From Pseudanabaena sp. (GTDB taxonomy: Bacteria; Cyanobacteriota; Cyanobacteriia; Pseudanabaenales; Pseudanabaenaceae): 53,400 nt of DNA. The notes below the pieces were generated by a model. It worked only from the letters and a program-made list of their open reading frames with translations, had not been told where the DNA came from and did no database searches. Made by a program: the position numbers and the translations under genes. Positions 8,036-16,881 of this stretch are shown here, one piece after another; within the stretch, counting starts at the first letter, position 1, and every line of letters starts with the position of its first letter. The stretch is from positions 1-53,400 of the forward strand of contig QBLS01000029.1 in the NCBI GenBank assembly GCA_003249015.1. The letters run 5' to 3'.

Positions 8036-8590
8036 ATGAAGTCTAATCAATTAGAAGAGCAGGTAATTTTAGTAGATACGAGCGATCGCCAAATCGGCGT
8101 TGCTGAAAAACTACAGGCTCATCAGCTAGGGCAACTACACCGAGCCTTTTCAATTTTTATTCTTAACTCACAGGGACAGCTCTTATTACAAAAAAGAGCT
8201 AAACATAAATACCATTCGGGTGGGCTTTGGACAAATACCTGTTGTAGCCATCCGCGCCCTGAAGAAACTCTATTAGATGCCGCCCATCGCCGCCTCCAAG
8301 AAGAAATGGGGATGACCTGTGAATTGCGAGAATTATTCAGTTTTGTCTATTTTGCTAAGCTCGATCACGGCTTAACTGAACATGAATTTGACCATGTATT
8401 CGTTGGCTTTAGCGATCGCCCACCGATTCTCAATCCAGAGGAAGCCGAAGATTGGCAGTGGATTGCTCTACAAAAACTTCAAGACGATATTAGTAATAAT
8501 CCCGACGCTTATACCTATTGGCTACGCGACTGCTGCGATCGCTTTGTAGAGCAGATGGCAAATTTCAGCACCTTAAGCTCTGGGGGTTAA
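8036..8590 (+). CDS. idi: Isopentenyl-diphosphate delta-isomerase, type I
   Basis: A 184-residue Nudix-fold enzyme that interconverts isopentenyl and dimethylallyl diphosphate, the entry to carotenoid, chlorophyll-tail and quinone synthesis. Seen: the catalytic-cysteine motif LWTNTCCSHP (Cys70 aligned with the E. coli active-site Cys), metal ligands His29, His35 and His72, the Nudix-like helix AAHRRLQEEMGM, and the acidic motif TEHEFDHVF with Glu115/Glu117. Length fits type I. Many well-studied cyanobacteria rely on the flavin-dependent type II enzyme instead. The 3' end overlaps the convergent DUF3326 gene by 26 bp. The start follows a large hairpin, with a weak RBS. Confidence 0.93.
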   Translation: MKSNQLEEQVILVDTSDRQIGVAEKLQAHQLGQLHRAFSIFILNSQGQLLLQKRAKHKYHSGGLWTNTCCSHPRPEETLLDAAHRRLQEEMGMTCELRELFSFVYFAKLDHGLTEHEFDHVFVGFSDRPPILNPEEAEDWQWIALQKLQDDISNNPDAYTYWLRDCCDRFVEQMANFSTLSSGG

Positions 8591-9617
8591 CACCAGATTT
8601 AATTGCCGTCAAAACCCCGATCACTTCCCAATAATTGTTAACCGTAATTCCTTGTAAACCAAGCATTTCAGGGGTAACATTGAGCGCTGTTTGATTCTCT
8701 TTCACAAAAACAGTTTGCACATGGGGCAAAGCATTGAGGGCAAGTAAACCAGCACCGCCGCAAGCACTGTAAGGGGTAACGATCGCGTCAATGTCATTGG
8801 CGGTAATGTCGTGGTGCTTTAGTAAATGGCGATCGCGAATAATCTGCGGAGCACGACTCAAGCCGACTAAAACGCAAGGCAAAAACGTGTAACCCAACTC
8901 TTCAGCCGCTGCGCGAGGGGCGACAGTGGCATCTAGGGGCAAAGGTTGTAGTGCAGGGGCATGGGCACAAGGAATGCCAAATTCACGGACGATCGCATGG
9001 CTGATCACCGCTTCAGCTCCTGCGAGAGCATCGACACCCTTCCCTTGGCGGTAGTTTTGCAAAGCTTCGCGATCGCAGTCATCAGGAAATCTCGCCACTA
9101 CCGCAATTGCCTGTACCTGCGAAACCTTAATTAACTTTTCAGCAGCGCGTAACAAACTATCAATATTTGCAATTGTCCCCCATGTCGCGCCCGAATCTCC
9201 CGACCGCAGTTCCACTCCTAGAGCACTATCTGTAACTAGAACATCAGTAATATTTAAACCTAAAGTTGCCTGTGCCGCCGCGATCGCCTGACGGTGACGC
9301 AATTCCAAATCTGGCTCCATACCGCGATCGAGAATTACGCCAATCCGATTAGATCGCACAGGTCGCAAGCCCCAATCTCCTCTTGCCATGCGGTCAAGGG
9401 CATAGCCTTCGGTATATAAAACATTAGGCATTGACCAATATAAACTCGCGCCGTTTAAAACATTGGGATGCGTAACTACATTGTCAGCAATGGAGGCGAT
9501 CGCCCTTGCCACAGGCAGGGCATCTCCCGCATAGCCACCAATGGCGGCGTTGACTCCCGTAGGGACTAATAGCAGTACATTAAAAGATTGAGTCAAGGAT
9601 TTGAAATTCAACGACAT
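8565..9617 (-). CDS. DUF3326 protein
   Basis: A 350-residue cytosolic protein matching the conserved cyanobacterial/plant DUF3326 family. Visible blocks: VLLLVPTGVNAAIGGYAGDALP at the N-terminus, HPNVLNGASLYWS, RIGVILDRGMEP, VPRAAAEELGYTFLP-like region, VTPYSACGGAGLLALNA, and a C-terminal NNYWEVIGVLTAIKSG. The Gly-rich N-terminal loop and the conserved Cys-Gly-Gly suggest an enzyme, but no reaction is established that I know of. It overlaps idi tail to tail. Family call is confident; function unknown. Confidence 0.8.
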   Translation of the reverse strand: MSLNFKSLTQSFNVLLLVPTGVNAAIGGYAGDALPVARAIASIADNVVTHPNVLNGASLYWSMPNVLYTEGYALDRMARGDWGLRPVRSNRIGVILDRGMEPDLELRHRQAIAAAQATLGLNITDVLVTDSALGVELRSGDSGATWGTIANIDSLLRAAEKLIKVSQVQAIAVVARFPDDCDREALQNYRQGKGVDALAGAEAVISHAIVREFGIPCAHAPALQPLPLDATVAPRAAAEELGYTFLPCVLVGLSRAPQIIRDRHLLKHHDITANDIDAIVTPYSACGGAGLLALNALPHVQTVFVKENQTALNVTPEMLGLQGITVNNYWEVIGVLTAIKSGVNPQSLRC

Positions 9618-9783
9618 CTGAAATATTTAGTAACTGATAAACCAAGGAGTTTTGTCAGTAATGATAACAATGAACATCCGAAATAAACTCACCTCAATAA
9701 CTCAAAAAACGAAATCACTATTGACAGCCATACCAGTATTTGCTATTCTAGTATCGTAAAATGTAAATCGGCGGAAATAATCA

Positions 9784-10161
9784 ATGACTAAGGCAAAAAG
9801 AAATCTTTTTATCACGGACAAAGGTTTGAAAATTTTGGGAGGATTTTTAAGAAGTAAAAGACAATCACTGCCTCAAGAAATGAGACTAGAAGACCTCAGA
9901 AGTAAAATTATTGAGGAGACTGGCTACACAGAGTGTTCTGTAAGCACCTTATCCAAGCTTGAGGTTGGACATATGAAAATCAATCCAGACCTGTTAGCAG
10001 CAATTTCTGTCGCCATGCCAATTTCTCATCCATTTGAAGATCGAGCTTACTCAGATTGGGAATTACAAGAAATTGCTAGAGAAAATCTAGACCCATACAT
10101 TGGACTTCATCCCAAACATATTGACTGGCTTGTAGAGTATAGGGCAAAAATTAGTAATTAA
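9784..10161 (+). CDS. Putative Cro/C1-like (XRE) DNA-binding protein
   Basis: 125 residues. The middle reads as a helix-turn-helix of the XRE type (LGGFLRSKRQSL...SVSTLSKLEVGHMKINPDLLAAISVAM, about residues 18-78): the recognition helix is followed by the usual single conserved glutamate and glycine (KLEVG). The C-terminal third is unlike standard repressors. It lies 195 bp upstream of the PIN gene on the same strand, a possible but unproven regulator of it. Family call is moderate. Confidence 0.55.
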   Translation: MTKAKRNLFITDKGLKILGGFLRSKRQSLPQEMRLEDLRSKIIEETGYTECSVSTLSKLEVGHMKINPDLLAAISVAMPISHPFEDRAYSDWELQEIARENLDPYIGLHPKHIDWLVEYRAKISN

Positions 10162-10296
10162 CCTTATAAGCGTTAGACAATTGTAGACTGAAAGCCTTTA
10201 AATTCACATTTATCAAGTTTCATTATATAATAACTGCGAATTGGTTATACAATTAGATTCTGCATTCTTTCAAAAAAATCTAAATAATATAAATAA

Positions 10297-10349
10297 GTCC
10301 TAACTAAGTTGATAAAAATCTAGTAGGACAAAAAGACCTTAATTAGGAC
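10297..10349. promoter_or_regulatory. Repeated TAGGAC motifs upstream of the PIN gene
   Basis: GTCCTAA (10297-10303) and TTAGGAC (10343-10349) form an inverted pair, and TAGGAC occurs again at 10323. All lie in the AT-rich leader within 60 nt of the PIN start. They could be operator half-sites, for example for the upstream XRE-like protein. Inference only. Confidence 0.3.
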
Positions 10350-10356
10350 AACTATT

Positions 10357-10761
10357 ATGCTGCTGGATACATCAGGTTTACTATGCTTCTTGCATAAAAA
10401 TGAGCCAAAACATCTAACAGCAGTTAATCTAATTGCTGAGACGAAGGGTGTTTTTTTAACGCATAACTATGTTTTGGCTGAGTTAATAGCTTTATCTTTG
10501 GTGCGAGGATTCCCGCAAGCTAGACTTCTTCCTTATATGTTAGAAATGCTCAATAATCCTAAAATCAAAATTGTCTGGGTGGATGAACATCTGCATCAAG
10601 AAGCTATAGAACTGCTGCTATCAAGACAAGACAAAACATATTCTCTATGTGATGCAGTTAGTTTTGTGCTGATGCGTAAGTATGAGTTAAGCATGGCTTT
10701 GACTACTGATAAACATTTTGAGCAAGAAGGATTCATTCGTCTATTGACACCTGAAACTTAG
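10357..10761 (+). CDS. PIN-domain ribonuclease, VapC-like toxin
   Basis: 134 residues. PIN signature: LLDTSGLL at the start (first catalytic Asp, residue 4), NYVLAEL with the conserved Glu (about 42), SLCDAVSFVLM (Asp about 99) and LTTDKHFEQEGF (Asp about 117). PIN proteins of this size cleave RNA as VapC toxins. No antitoxin ORF directly precedes it. Instead an antitoxin-like gene is convergent on the other strand, with only 8 bp between the stop codons. Confidence 0.85.
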   Translation: MLLDTSGLLCFLHKNEPKHLTAVNLIAETKGVFLTHNYVLAELIALSLVRGFPQARLLPYMLEMLNNPKIKIVWVDEHLHQEAIELLLSRQDKTYSLCDAVSFVLMRKYELSMALTTDKHFEQEGFIRLLTPET

Positions 10762-10769
10762 ATTCAAAG

Positions 10770-11048
10770 CTAAAAATCATTAGCGTATGCTTTTGCCAGA
10801 TCGGCATCAATACTTTCGTTATCTACACCAGTGGCATAACCCAAATTTATAACCCCTGCATAGCTGAGTAATCGCTGACGAGCTTCTTGTTCAACCATAT
10901 TCGATAGATTAGGTTTACTTAAAATCCCGTATCTATCATTAATTTGAGTAGTCAGTAACTCTGATACCGATAGACTAACCGCATTTGCTTGGTGTTGTAA
11001 ATTCTGATAAGTCTCATCACTTATTTCTAATATTAATTTCTGACTCAT
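10770..11048 (-). CDS. Antitoxin-like protein (VapB/RHH type)
   Basis: 92 residues. The N-terminus (KLILEISDETYQNLQHQANAVSLSVSELL) reads as a ribbon-helix-helix-like DNA-binding segment. The acidic C-terminus (GVDNESIDADLAKAYANDF) is typical of cyanobacterial antitoxins that neutralise PIN toxins. It is convergent with the PIN gene, which is unusual because such pairs normally form an operon with the antitoxin first. No second toxin follows it on its own strand. Confidence 0.6.
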   Translation of the reverse strand: MSQKLILEISDETYQNLQHQANAVSLSVSELLTTQINDRYGILSKPNLSNMVEQEARQRLLSYAGVINLGYATGVDNESIDADLAKAYANDF

Positions 11049-11116
11049 AGGATCACCTAAACATTCGGATTTTGTTGATTATAACTTTTCTTCTTGAAAT
11101 TCAAAAACATGAAAAT

Positions 11117-11881
11117 CTATGATCCTAAATAAGCTTCTAAAACTTTAGGATTACTTTGAACTTCGGCGGGAGAACCATCGGCGAGATTGTGACCTTCAGA
11201 TAGAACCCAAACGCGATCGCATAGGGACATAATCACATCCATATTGTGTTCAATAATCAAAAAGCTCAAGCCTTCTTGATTCCATTTGTGGATATATTGG
11301 CAAATCTCTTCAATCAAGGTAGGGTTAACCCCCGCCGCAGGTTCATCTAGCAAAATTAGTTTTGGGTCGGTCATTAAGGCGCGGGCGATCTCTAATAATT
11401 TCCGCTGTCCACCTGAAAGACAACCTGCGTAATCATCCACCATTCTGATCAAACCCACAGATTCCAGAATATGTCTTGCCTTTTCCCGATTTTCTTTTTC
11501 TTGAATGGCAATCTTTTCACCTTGAAACCAAGTATTCCAAAATTTTTCACCGACTTGGTTTTGGGCAGCAAGTAGCATATTTTCGAGGACGGTCAGCCGA
11601 GAGAGGACTCGAGGCACTTGAAAAGTGCGAATCATGCCCAGCTTCGCGATCGCGTGGGGTGGTTTACCTTGAATTGGCATTCCGTTAAATTGGACAGTGC
11701 CTTGGTCGGGCTTTAAAAAATTGGAAAGCAATCCAAAAAATGTGGTTTTTCCTGCTCCATTTGGACCAATTAAACCTGTGATGCTGCCTGTTGGCACTTC
11801 AATTCTGGCGCTGCTGACCGCATGAATACCACCAAAGGATTTAGAAATATTTTCAGCTTTAAGAATCGGAGCGATCGACAT
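11117..11881 (-). CDS. ABC transporter ATP-binding protein, LivG-like (branched-chain/neutral amino acids or urea)
   Basis: A 254-residue cytoplasmic ATPase. Walker A is GPNGAGKTT (about residues 38-46), the signature is CLSGGQRKLLEIARALM (about 158-174), Walker B is LILLDEPAAGVNP, and the switch His is IIEHNMDVIM. MIRTFQVPRVLSRLTVLENMLLAAQ and the C-terminal EVQSNPKVLEAYLG are characteristic of LivG/NatA/UrtD-like subunits of high-affinity amino acid importers. No permease or binding-protein gene is adjacent, so it is an isolated subunit whose partners lie elsewhere. A hairpin (11908-11956) lies just upstream of its start. Confidence 0.88.
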   Translation of the reverse strand: MSIAPILKAENISKSFGGIHAVSSARIEVPTGSITGLIGPNGAGKTTFFGLLSNFLKPDQGTVQFNGMPIQGKPPHAIAKLGMIRTFQVPRVLSRLTVLENMLLAAQNQVGEKFWNTWFQGEKIAIQEKENREKARHILESVGLIRMVDDYAGCLSGGQRKLLEIARALMTDPKLILLDEPAAGVNPTLIEEICQYIHKWNQEGLSFLIIEHNMDVIMSLCDRVWVLSEGHNLADGSPAEVQSNPKVLEAYLGS

Positions 11882-11907
11882 AAATTTGGAAAGGGTAAAG
11901 TTGCTGT

Positions 11908-11956
11908 AAGAAAGATTTTGAGAGGCTGGCTTCGCCAGCCTCTCAAAATCTTTCTT
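11908..11956. repeat. 23-bp perfect hairpin
   Basis: Arms 11908-11930 and 11934-11956 are fully complementary around TTC (core GAGGCTGGC/GCCAGCCTC). It sits about 27 bp upstream of the LivG-like start, so it is not a terminator of that gene. Confidence 0.85.
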
Positions 11957-12027
11957 GGGTTTTCAGAAAGCGCCTAGATACTTATTGCATAATATATCAA
12001 CAATAAATCACTTGTGAGAAAAGTTGG

Positions 12028-12100
12028 CTTCGACTTAATTTGATGGCTTCGACTTAATTTGGTGGCTGAGCGAAGTCGAAGCCATCAAATTAAGTCGAAG
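12028..12100. repeat. 28-bp inverted repeat containing the TTCGACTT motif
   Basis: Arms 12028-12055 and 12073-12100 are perfectly complementary with a 17-nt loop. The unit CTTCGACTTAATTTGATGG is partly repeated in tandem inside the left arm, and the loop contains GGCTGAGCG, part of the cyanobacterial CTTCGACTTCGCTCAGCC repeat (see 16882 and 24738). It lies immediately upstream of the HNH gene. Confidence 0.8.
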
Positions 12101-12115
12101 TGCTGGGGACAAATC

Positions 12116-12367
12116 ATGACAGACAAAACACCGCGTATTAAGATTTCTGCGGAAGGGAGGGAGTATGTATTTGAGCGCAATGGCTATCAATGCCAAAGCT
12201 GCCATGTAATTGACCCAACTGCAAAAACCTTGCACGTCGATCATATTATTCCTCTCGCTCAGGGAGGAACTAATGATTTCAGCAATTTCCAAACTCTTTG
12301 TGCCAAATGTAATCGTCAGAAGAGTGCAAAAATTGATCCGCGTTTTAAAAGACTTTATAGTGATTAA
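12116..12367 (+). CDS. HNH endonuclease
   Basis: 83 residues. The ATG at 12116 (MTDKTPRIK) is chosen because the upstream in-frame extension is made of the inverted repeat. HNH/beta-beta-alpha-metal motif: CQSCHVIDPT, HVDHIIPLAQGGTNDFSNFQ with the catalytic His pair, then LCAKCN. The four cysteines (CxxC twice) should bind structural zinc. It is a single-domain orphan nuclease with no recognisable partner; DNA substrate unknown. The RBS is weak. A small hairpin (12380-12412) follows. Confidence 0.85.
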   Translation: MTDKTPRIKISAEGREYVFERNGYQCQSCHVIDPTAKTLHVDHIIPLAQGGTNDFSNFQTLCAKCNRQKSAKIDPRFKRLYSD

Positions 12368-12379
12368 GACTGCACCGTT

Positions 12380-12412
12380 TTTTGGTGAAGCGGCAAAGCC
12401 GCACCACCAAAA
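12380..12412. terminator. Hairpin after the HNH gene
   Basis: TTTTGGTG pairs with CACCAAAA, and inside it GCGGC with GCCGC around loop AAA. It lies 13 nt after the HNH stop and 21 nt before the TPR gene. Possible terminator; no T-run. Confidence 0.5.
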
Positions 12413-12432
12413 TCTATCCGTACTACAAGTAA

Positions 12433-13710
12433 ATGACCCAAGAATCTGAATTTTATGATTTGGGCTTGAACAAAGCCAAGGAAGGCGATCGCTATGGCGC
12501 TGTGCAGTTATTTAGCTGTGCGATCGCGGCGAATCCTGAATTTGTTGATGCTTACTATCAACGGGGTTTGGTTTTATATGATTTGGGCGATCGCCAAGGC
12601 GCGATCGCCGACTATAACCAAGCGCTCAAGATTAATCCCCAAGCTTTTGATCTATACATTGCGAGGAGTATGGTTTTACTCTCCAGTGACATTACTGCCG
12701 CCCATGCTGACATTTCTCAAGCTTTATCAATCAATCCGCGATCGGCGATCGCCCATCAGTTACTGGGTTTAGTCTATAAGCAACAAAATCAATTTGAAAA
12801 AGCGATCGCCACCTATAAAAAAGCAGCAAGCTTATTTTTAGAAATGCGTGACGAAAATAATTGCCGCCGATGTATCGCCAGTTATCAACAATTAGAGGCA
12901 CTATTGCCACCATCAATGGTTGATATATTTGTAAATGTGCAGCAAAAAATTGATCGGGGTGACTATACCAATGCCTTGATCGATCTAAATTGGCTATTAC
13001 AAATCGAACCGCAAAATGTTAAGGCTTTCTGCTTGCGAGGTCTAACCCTTGGTAAATTAGGGGATTCTCAAGGGGCTATTAAAGATCTGAATCAAGCTTC
13101 ATTTTTGGAACCACAAAACCCAGAAGTGAAAATTAGCAGGGGTAAAATTCGATCAGAAATTGGGGACTCTCAGGGAGCGATCGCTGATTTTAATGATTTA
13201 ATCCGCGAGTATCCTCGCAATGGGGAAATATACACAAGCCGCGCCAAGGCTTATCTAAAACTTAAAGATTATCGTGCTGCTATTGAAGATTTTTCGCGAT
13301 CTCTAGCCCTAGCTGAACATCCTCAAATTTATTGCGATCGCGCCGAAGCAAGGTACGACTTTGGCGATCTGCAAGGGGCGATTGACGATTATCAAAAAGC
13401 TGCCAATATTTGGTTTACTCAATCAGCTACGGAGCGATATCGCTATGCCATTGATCGCGTTAATCTATGGCAATCAGAACTAGAAAAACAGACAAAAGAA
13501 CAAAAACGACAGCAAGTAAATGCAGCCGCAACAGTAGATCTGATGCAAATGCCTAGCATGGAATTACAACAACGCTTGTTAGGACTAGTTGGCGGCAATA
13601 TGGCGATCGCCCAACGTTTGATCGATATTGCCAAGCAAGATCATCCCAATATGCCTGAAGTTTGGTATTGGCAAAAAGTGGTATTTGATTTAGAAAGCGA
13701 TCGGCAATAA
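12433..13710 (+). CDS. Tetratricopeptide-repeat protein
   Basis: 425 residues with roughly eight to nine TPR units of 34 residues in two blocks separated by a less regular linker (about 140-160). Typical units are GDRYGAVQLFSCAIAANPEF, GDRQGAIADYNQALKINPQA, GDSQGAIKDLNQASFLEPQN, GDSQGAIADFNDLIREYPRN and GDLQGAIDDYQKAANIW. No signal peptide or membrane span. TPRs are protein-protein scaffolds; the partner is unknown. It is separated from the GH38 gene by a short hairpin and 66 bp. Many HIP1 sites show it is native. The last approximately 60 residues (MELQQRLLGLVGGNMAIAQR) are not TPR. Confidence 0.88.
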   Translation: MTQESEFYDLGLNKAKEGDRYGAVQLFSCAIAANPEFVDAYYQRGLVLYDLGDRQGAIADYNQALKINPQAFDLYIARSMVLLSSDITAAHADISQALSINPRSAIAHQLLGLVYKQQNQFEKAIATYKKAASLFLEMRDENNCRRCIASYQQLEALLPPSMVDIFVNVQQKIDRGDYTNALIDLNWLLQIEPQNVKAFCLRGLTLGKLGDSQGAIKDLNQASFLEPQNPEVKISRGKIRSEIGDSQGAIADFNDLIREYPRNGEIYTSRAKAYLKLKDYRAAIEDFSRSLALAEHPQIYCDRAEARYDFGDLQGAIDDYQKAANIWFTQSATERYRYAIDRVNLWQSELEKQTKEQKRQQVNAAATVDLMQMPSMELQQRLLGLVGGNMAIAQRLIDIAKQDHPNMPEVWYWQKVVFDLESDRQ

Positions 13711-13716
13711 AAATAA

Positions 13717-13747
13717 TTTCAGAAGATGGCGAAGCCATCTTCTGAAA
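13717..13747. terminator. 14-bp hairpin after the TPR gene
   Basis: TTTCAGAAGATGGC and its complement surround loop GAA (13717-13730, 13734-13747). It lies 7 nt after the TPR stop codon. Likely terminator or member of the small-hairpin family. Confidence 0.65.
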
Positions 13748-13776
13748 AGTTAAACGAGTAAGCCAATAGAAACCTT

Positions 13777-16700
13777 ATGTCTAATTTAGAAAAAAATTTA
13801 ATAGAAGAATTAACTCAAGTTATCGAACTACTACGAAAGCGATCACGATTATCAATCCTAGGTGGCTGGCAAAGACAGAATAATCAAGGAGAGTGGCAAA
13901 CCCTTGAAGTTGTTAACTCCAAGCGCAATCAACCGATAGTAGCCTTTGAGCAAAGCGCAGAAAATATTCATCTAAGGCAAATCTGGCAAGTTCCCGAATC
14001 CTATGCGGGATTGCCAGTTATTGACTCAATAGTTCGACTTAATCTGATTTGGTGGGCGGATATTTGTGAAGTATGGATAAACGGAATTAAAGTCCAAGAA
14101 GGGGATTTATTTGATCAAAAGTGTCGCATTATTTTGCCTATGCATCAAAATGCTTTGGGCAAAGCCCAAAGCATTTTGATGGAGATCAAATTAAATAGTC
14201 CTAAACATGATATTGGTGCTGTGCAGCTTGCGGAAATAGTCTTTGATCATATTAATCAACCCTGCGATCCTGAGCAATTTAGTACAGAGCTAGAAATTCT
14301 CCAAACCTATATCCCGATTTTTAATGCTCAAAACATAGATATTCAACCTATCCAAACAGCAGCTTCTCAAATTCAAATACTACTTACAAAATCAGAATCT
14401 ACACCATCTTTTTTCTCAACCCTAGCCGAAATTCGGCAGTCACTCTTACATTATGGTGAATTCCTAAAACAGCGCCAGATCTACATTCTCGGCAACTCTC
14501 ACATCGATGTGGCTTGGCTATGGGCGATCGCAGAAACTAAAAAGGCGATGTCTCGAACTTTTAGATCAGCATTGAATTTACAAAAGAAATATCCAGAATT
14601 AATATTCAATCAAAGTACCGCAGTTTCCTATCAATGGATGGAACAAGAAGAATCTGAACTATTTGCTCAAATCCAAATGGCTGTCGCCGATGGGAAATGG
14701 GAATTAATTGGTGGAACTTGGGTGGAGCCAGATGGGAACCTGCCTAGTGGCGAATCATTAATTCGCCAAATTCTCTATGGTCAAGAGTACTTTCAGCAAA
14801 AATTTGGTCGTCAGGTCAAAGTTGCATGGTTGCCTGACACCTTTGGCTTTCATTGGCAAATGCCCCAAATATTCTTAAAAAGTGGGTTTGAAGCCTTTGT
14901 CACTCAAAAGTTATTGTGGAATGACACTAACAAATTTCCGCACCAAATTTTTTGGTGGGAAGGTGTCGATGGGAGTCGTATCTTTACTTACTTTAGTAAT
15001 GAGATCGGGCAGGGCTTAGAACCTAGTGCGATCGCAAAATATCTAGCTAAACAGGAAGAGAAACACAATATTAAAGAAACATTATGGCTCTATGGAGTCG
15101 GTGATCATGGTGGAGGGCCCACAGCCGATATGCTGGATATGGGACGCAAATGGGCAAAATCAGAATTATTCTTTAAGATGGAACCTAGCACTTTAGAAAG
15201 CTTCCTAATCAATTTAAAAAGGAAACAAGATTTTGACAGCACGGCGCAGCCTCTACCCATTTGGCGAGACGAACTTTATCTAGAATTTCATCGAGGCACA
15301 TTTACTACTAAGGCTGACCAAAAACGACAAAATCGTCAACTGGAAGTTCTCTTAGGCAATGCTGAAAAATATAGCGCGATCGCATCCCTAGTCGCAAATA
15401 TTCCCTATCCTCAAAAGCAATTAGAATCAGCATGGCAGGGACTATTACTCAATCAATTTCATGACATTTTAACTGGCACATCAATTCCTGAAGTATTTGT
15501 CGATTCCAATCACACTTGGGCAGAAGTGAGAGAAATTTGCGATCGCTTACTTAACGTCGAAACCGATGAAAGTAACAAACTCCAAGCTTGGAATTTTTTA
15601 AATTGGGAGCGATCGCAGTTAGTTGAACTAGCAGATAATTCGCTATGTTGGCTAGAAAATGTCCCTAGCTTCGGATTTGTAGAAATCACTCCCACAGTTA
15701 CTCAATGTAAAGAACCTGTATCGATTACGTCTGATCAGAATAACTACTATCTTGACAACAAATTTTTGCGAGTGGAAATCAGTCGAGACTCTGGAGCGAT
15801 CGCGCAAATATTTGATAAGCGATCGCAGCAGAAAATCATGGGTTCGGCAAGCGAATTACAGTTCTTTGAAGACAAAGGGCAATATTGGGATGCATGGAAT
15901 ATTGACCCAGATTACGAAACTAAGCAATTAGAATCCACAACTTTAGAATCAATCACGATTAGAGAAGATTTAGGTTTAAGATCTTCGCTAGTTGTTGTCA
16001 GCAGATTTCGTAACTCTACATTCACACAGGAGATTCAACTAAATGCCTTTGAAGCATTTGTTACCATCAAAAACTGGGTAAATTGGCAAGAAGATTACAC
16101 TTTAGTTAAGGTCGCTTTCCCCATAAATTGGCGATCGCCTTTTGCCACCTACGAGATTCCAATGGGAACAATTCAACGCAGCACTCTTGCTGAAACTCCA
16201 GAAGCTAAGGCTAAGTGGGAAGTCCCAGCTCAATATTGGGCAGATATAGCATCAGATCAGATTGGCATGGCAGTTCTCAATGATAGTAAATATGGCTATG
16301 ATGCCAAACCCGATTGCTTGAGGTTGACCTTACTGCGTAGTCCTCACTGGCCTGCCCCAAGTAGCGATCGCGGATTTCATGAATTTACCTATCGTCTAGT
16401 TCCCCATCAAGGAGATTGGCGCAAAGCGAATATTGTGCAACTGGCTCAAGAATTAAACAATCCTCTGGCTTTAAAAAGATCACTGATTCCCGCACTTGTA
16501 AAGTCAGGAATCCAAGAAAGCCAGAGTTTGCTTCAAGTATCTGCTTCTAATGTTATTATTTCTGCCTTCAAGCGATCGCAGGACGGTGCAGGATGGGTCA
16601 TGCGTTTTTATGAAGCCTATGGACAGGAAACTGAAGTAATTTTTAAAATCTGCGCTGATATCTTGACAATTAAATCCGTCTGCGAATGCAATCTTTTAGA

Positions 16701-16800
16701 AATCTCAGAAAATTTGCTCCAAGTAGCTACTAATTCATTTGTCTCAGCATTTCAGCCATACGAAATTAAGACTTTCTACATAACAGCTCTTGGTGCTTAA
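13777..16800 (+). CDS. GH38 alpha-mannosidase
   Basis: 1007 residues, the usual length for bacterial GH38. The catalytic core begins near residue 235 with GNSHIDVAWLWAIAETK (zinc ligands His242, Asp244). It continues with WLPDTFGFHWQMPQ (Asp354, the expected nucleophile and zinc ligand) and NQFHDILTGTSIPEV (His562 zinc ligand). The C-terminal half is beta-sandwich, with WNFLNWERSQLV, YLDNKFLRVEI and SPHWPAPSSDRG. Substrate is alpha-mannosides, from polysaccharide or glycoprotein turnover; no signal peptide, so it is probably cytosolic. A stem-loop with T-run (16798-16850) closes the gene. Confidence 0.92.
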   Translation: MSNLEKNLIEELTQVIELLRKRSRLSILGGWQRQNNQGEWQTLEVVNSKRNQPIVAFEQSAENIHLRQIWQVPESYAGLPVIDSIVRLNLIWWADICEVWINGIKVQEGDLFDQKCRIILPMHQNALGKAQSILMEIKLNSPKHDIGAVQLAEIVFDHINQPCDPEQFSTELEILQTYIPIFNAQNIDIQPIQTAASQIQILLTKSESTPSFFSTLAEIRQSLLHYGEFLKQRQIYILGNSHIDVAWLWAIAETKKAMSRTFRSALNLQKKYPELIFNQSTAVSYQWMEQEESELFAQIQMAVADGKWELIGGTWVEPDGNLPSGESLIRQILYGQEYFQQKFGRQVKVAWLPDTFGFHWQMPQIFLKSGFEAFVTQKLLWNDTNKFPHQIFWWEGVDGSRIFTYFSNEIGQGLEPSAIAKYLAKQEEKHNIKETLWLYGVGDHGGGPTADMLDMGRKWAKSELFFKMEPSTLESFLINLKRKQDFDSTAQPLPIWRDELYLEFHRGTFTTKADQKRQNRQLEVLLGNAEKYSAIASLVANIPYPQKQLESAWQGLLLNQFHDILTGTSIPEVFVDSNHTWAEVREICDRLLNVETDESNKLQAWNFLNWERSQLVELADNSLCWLENVPSFGFVEITPTVTQCKEPVSITSDQNNYYLDNKFLRVEISRDSGAIAQIFDKRSQQKIMGSASELQFFEDKGQYWDAWNIDPDYETKQLESTTLESITIREDLGLRSSLVVVSRFRNSTFTQEIQLNAFEAFVTIKNWVNWQEDYTLVKVAFPINWRSPFATYEIPMGTIQRSTLAETPEAKAKWEVPAQYWADIASDQIGMAVLNDSKYGYDAKPDCLRLTLLRSPHWPAPSSDRGFHEFTYRLVPHQGDWRKANIVQLAQELNNPLALKRSLIPALVKSGIQESQSLLQVSASNVIISAFKRSQDGAGWVMRFYEAYGQETEVIFKICADILTIKSVCECNLLEISENLLQVATNSFVSAFQPYEIKTFYITALGA

Positions 16801-16850
16801 TCAAAATTCAAGAAGTGAGTTGTGGCTACTCACTTCTCGGTTTTTGATTA
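16798..16850 (+). terminator. Terminator hairpin after the mannosidase gene
   Basis: AGAAGTGAGT (16811-16820) pairs with ACTCACTTCT (16828-16837) across loop TGTGGCT. An outer stem TAATCAAAA/TTTTGATTA brackets it, and GGTTTTT follows. It overlaps the mannosidase stop codon. Confidence 0.75.
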
Positions 16851-16881
16851 AGTTCCAAGCATAAGTGACTCCAACTATAGT

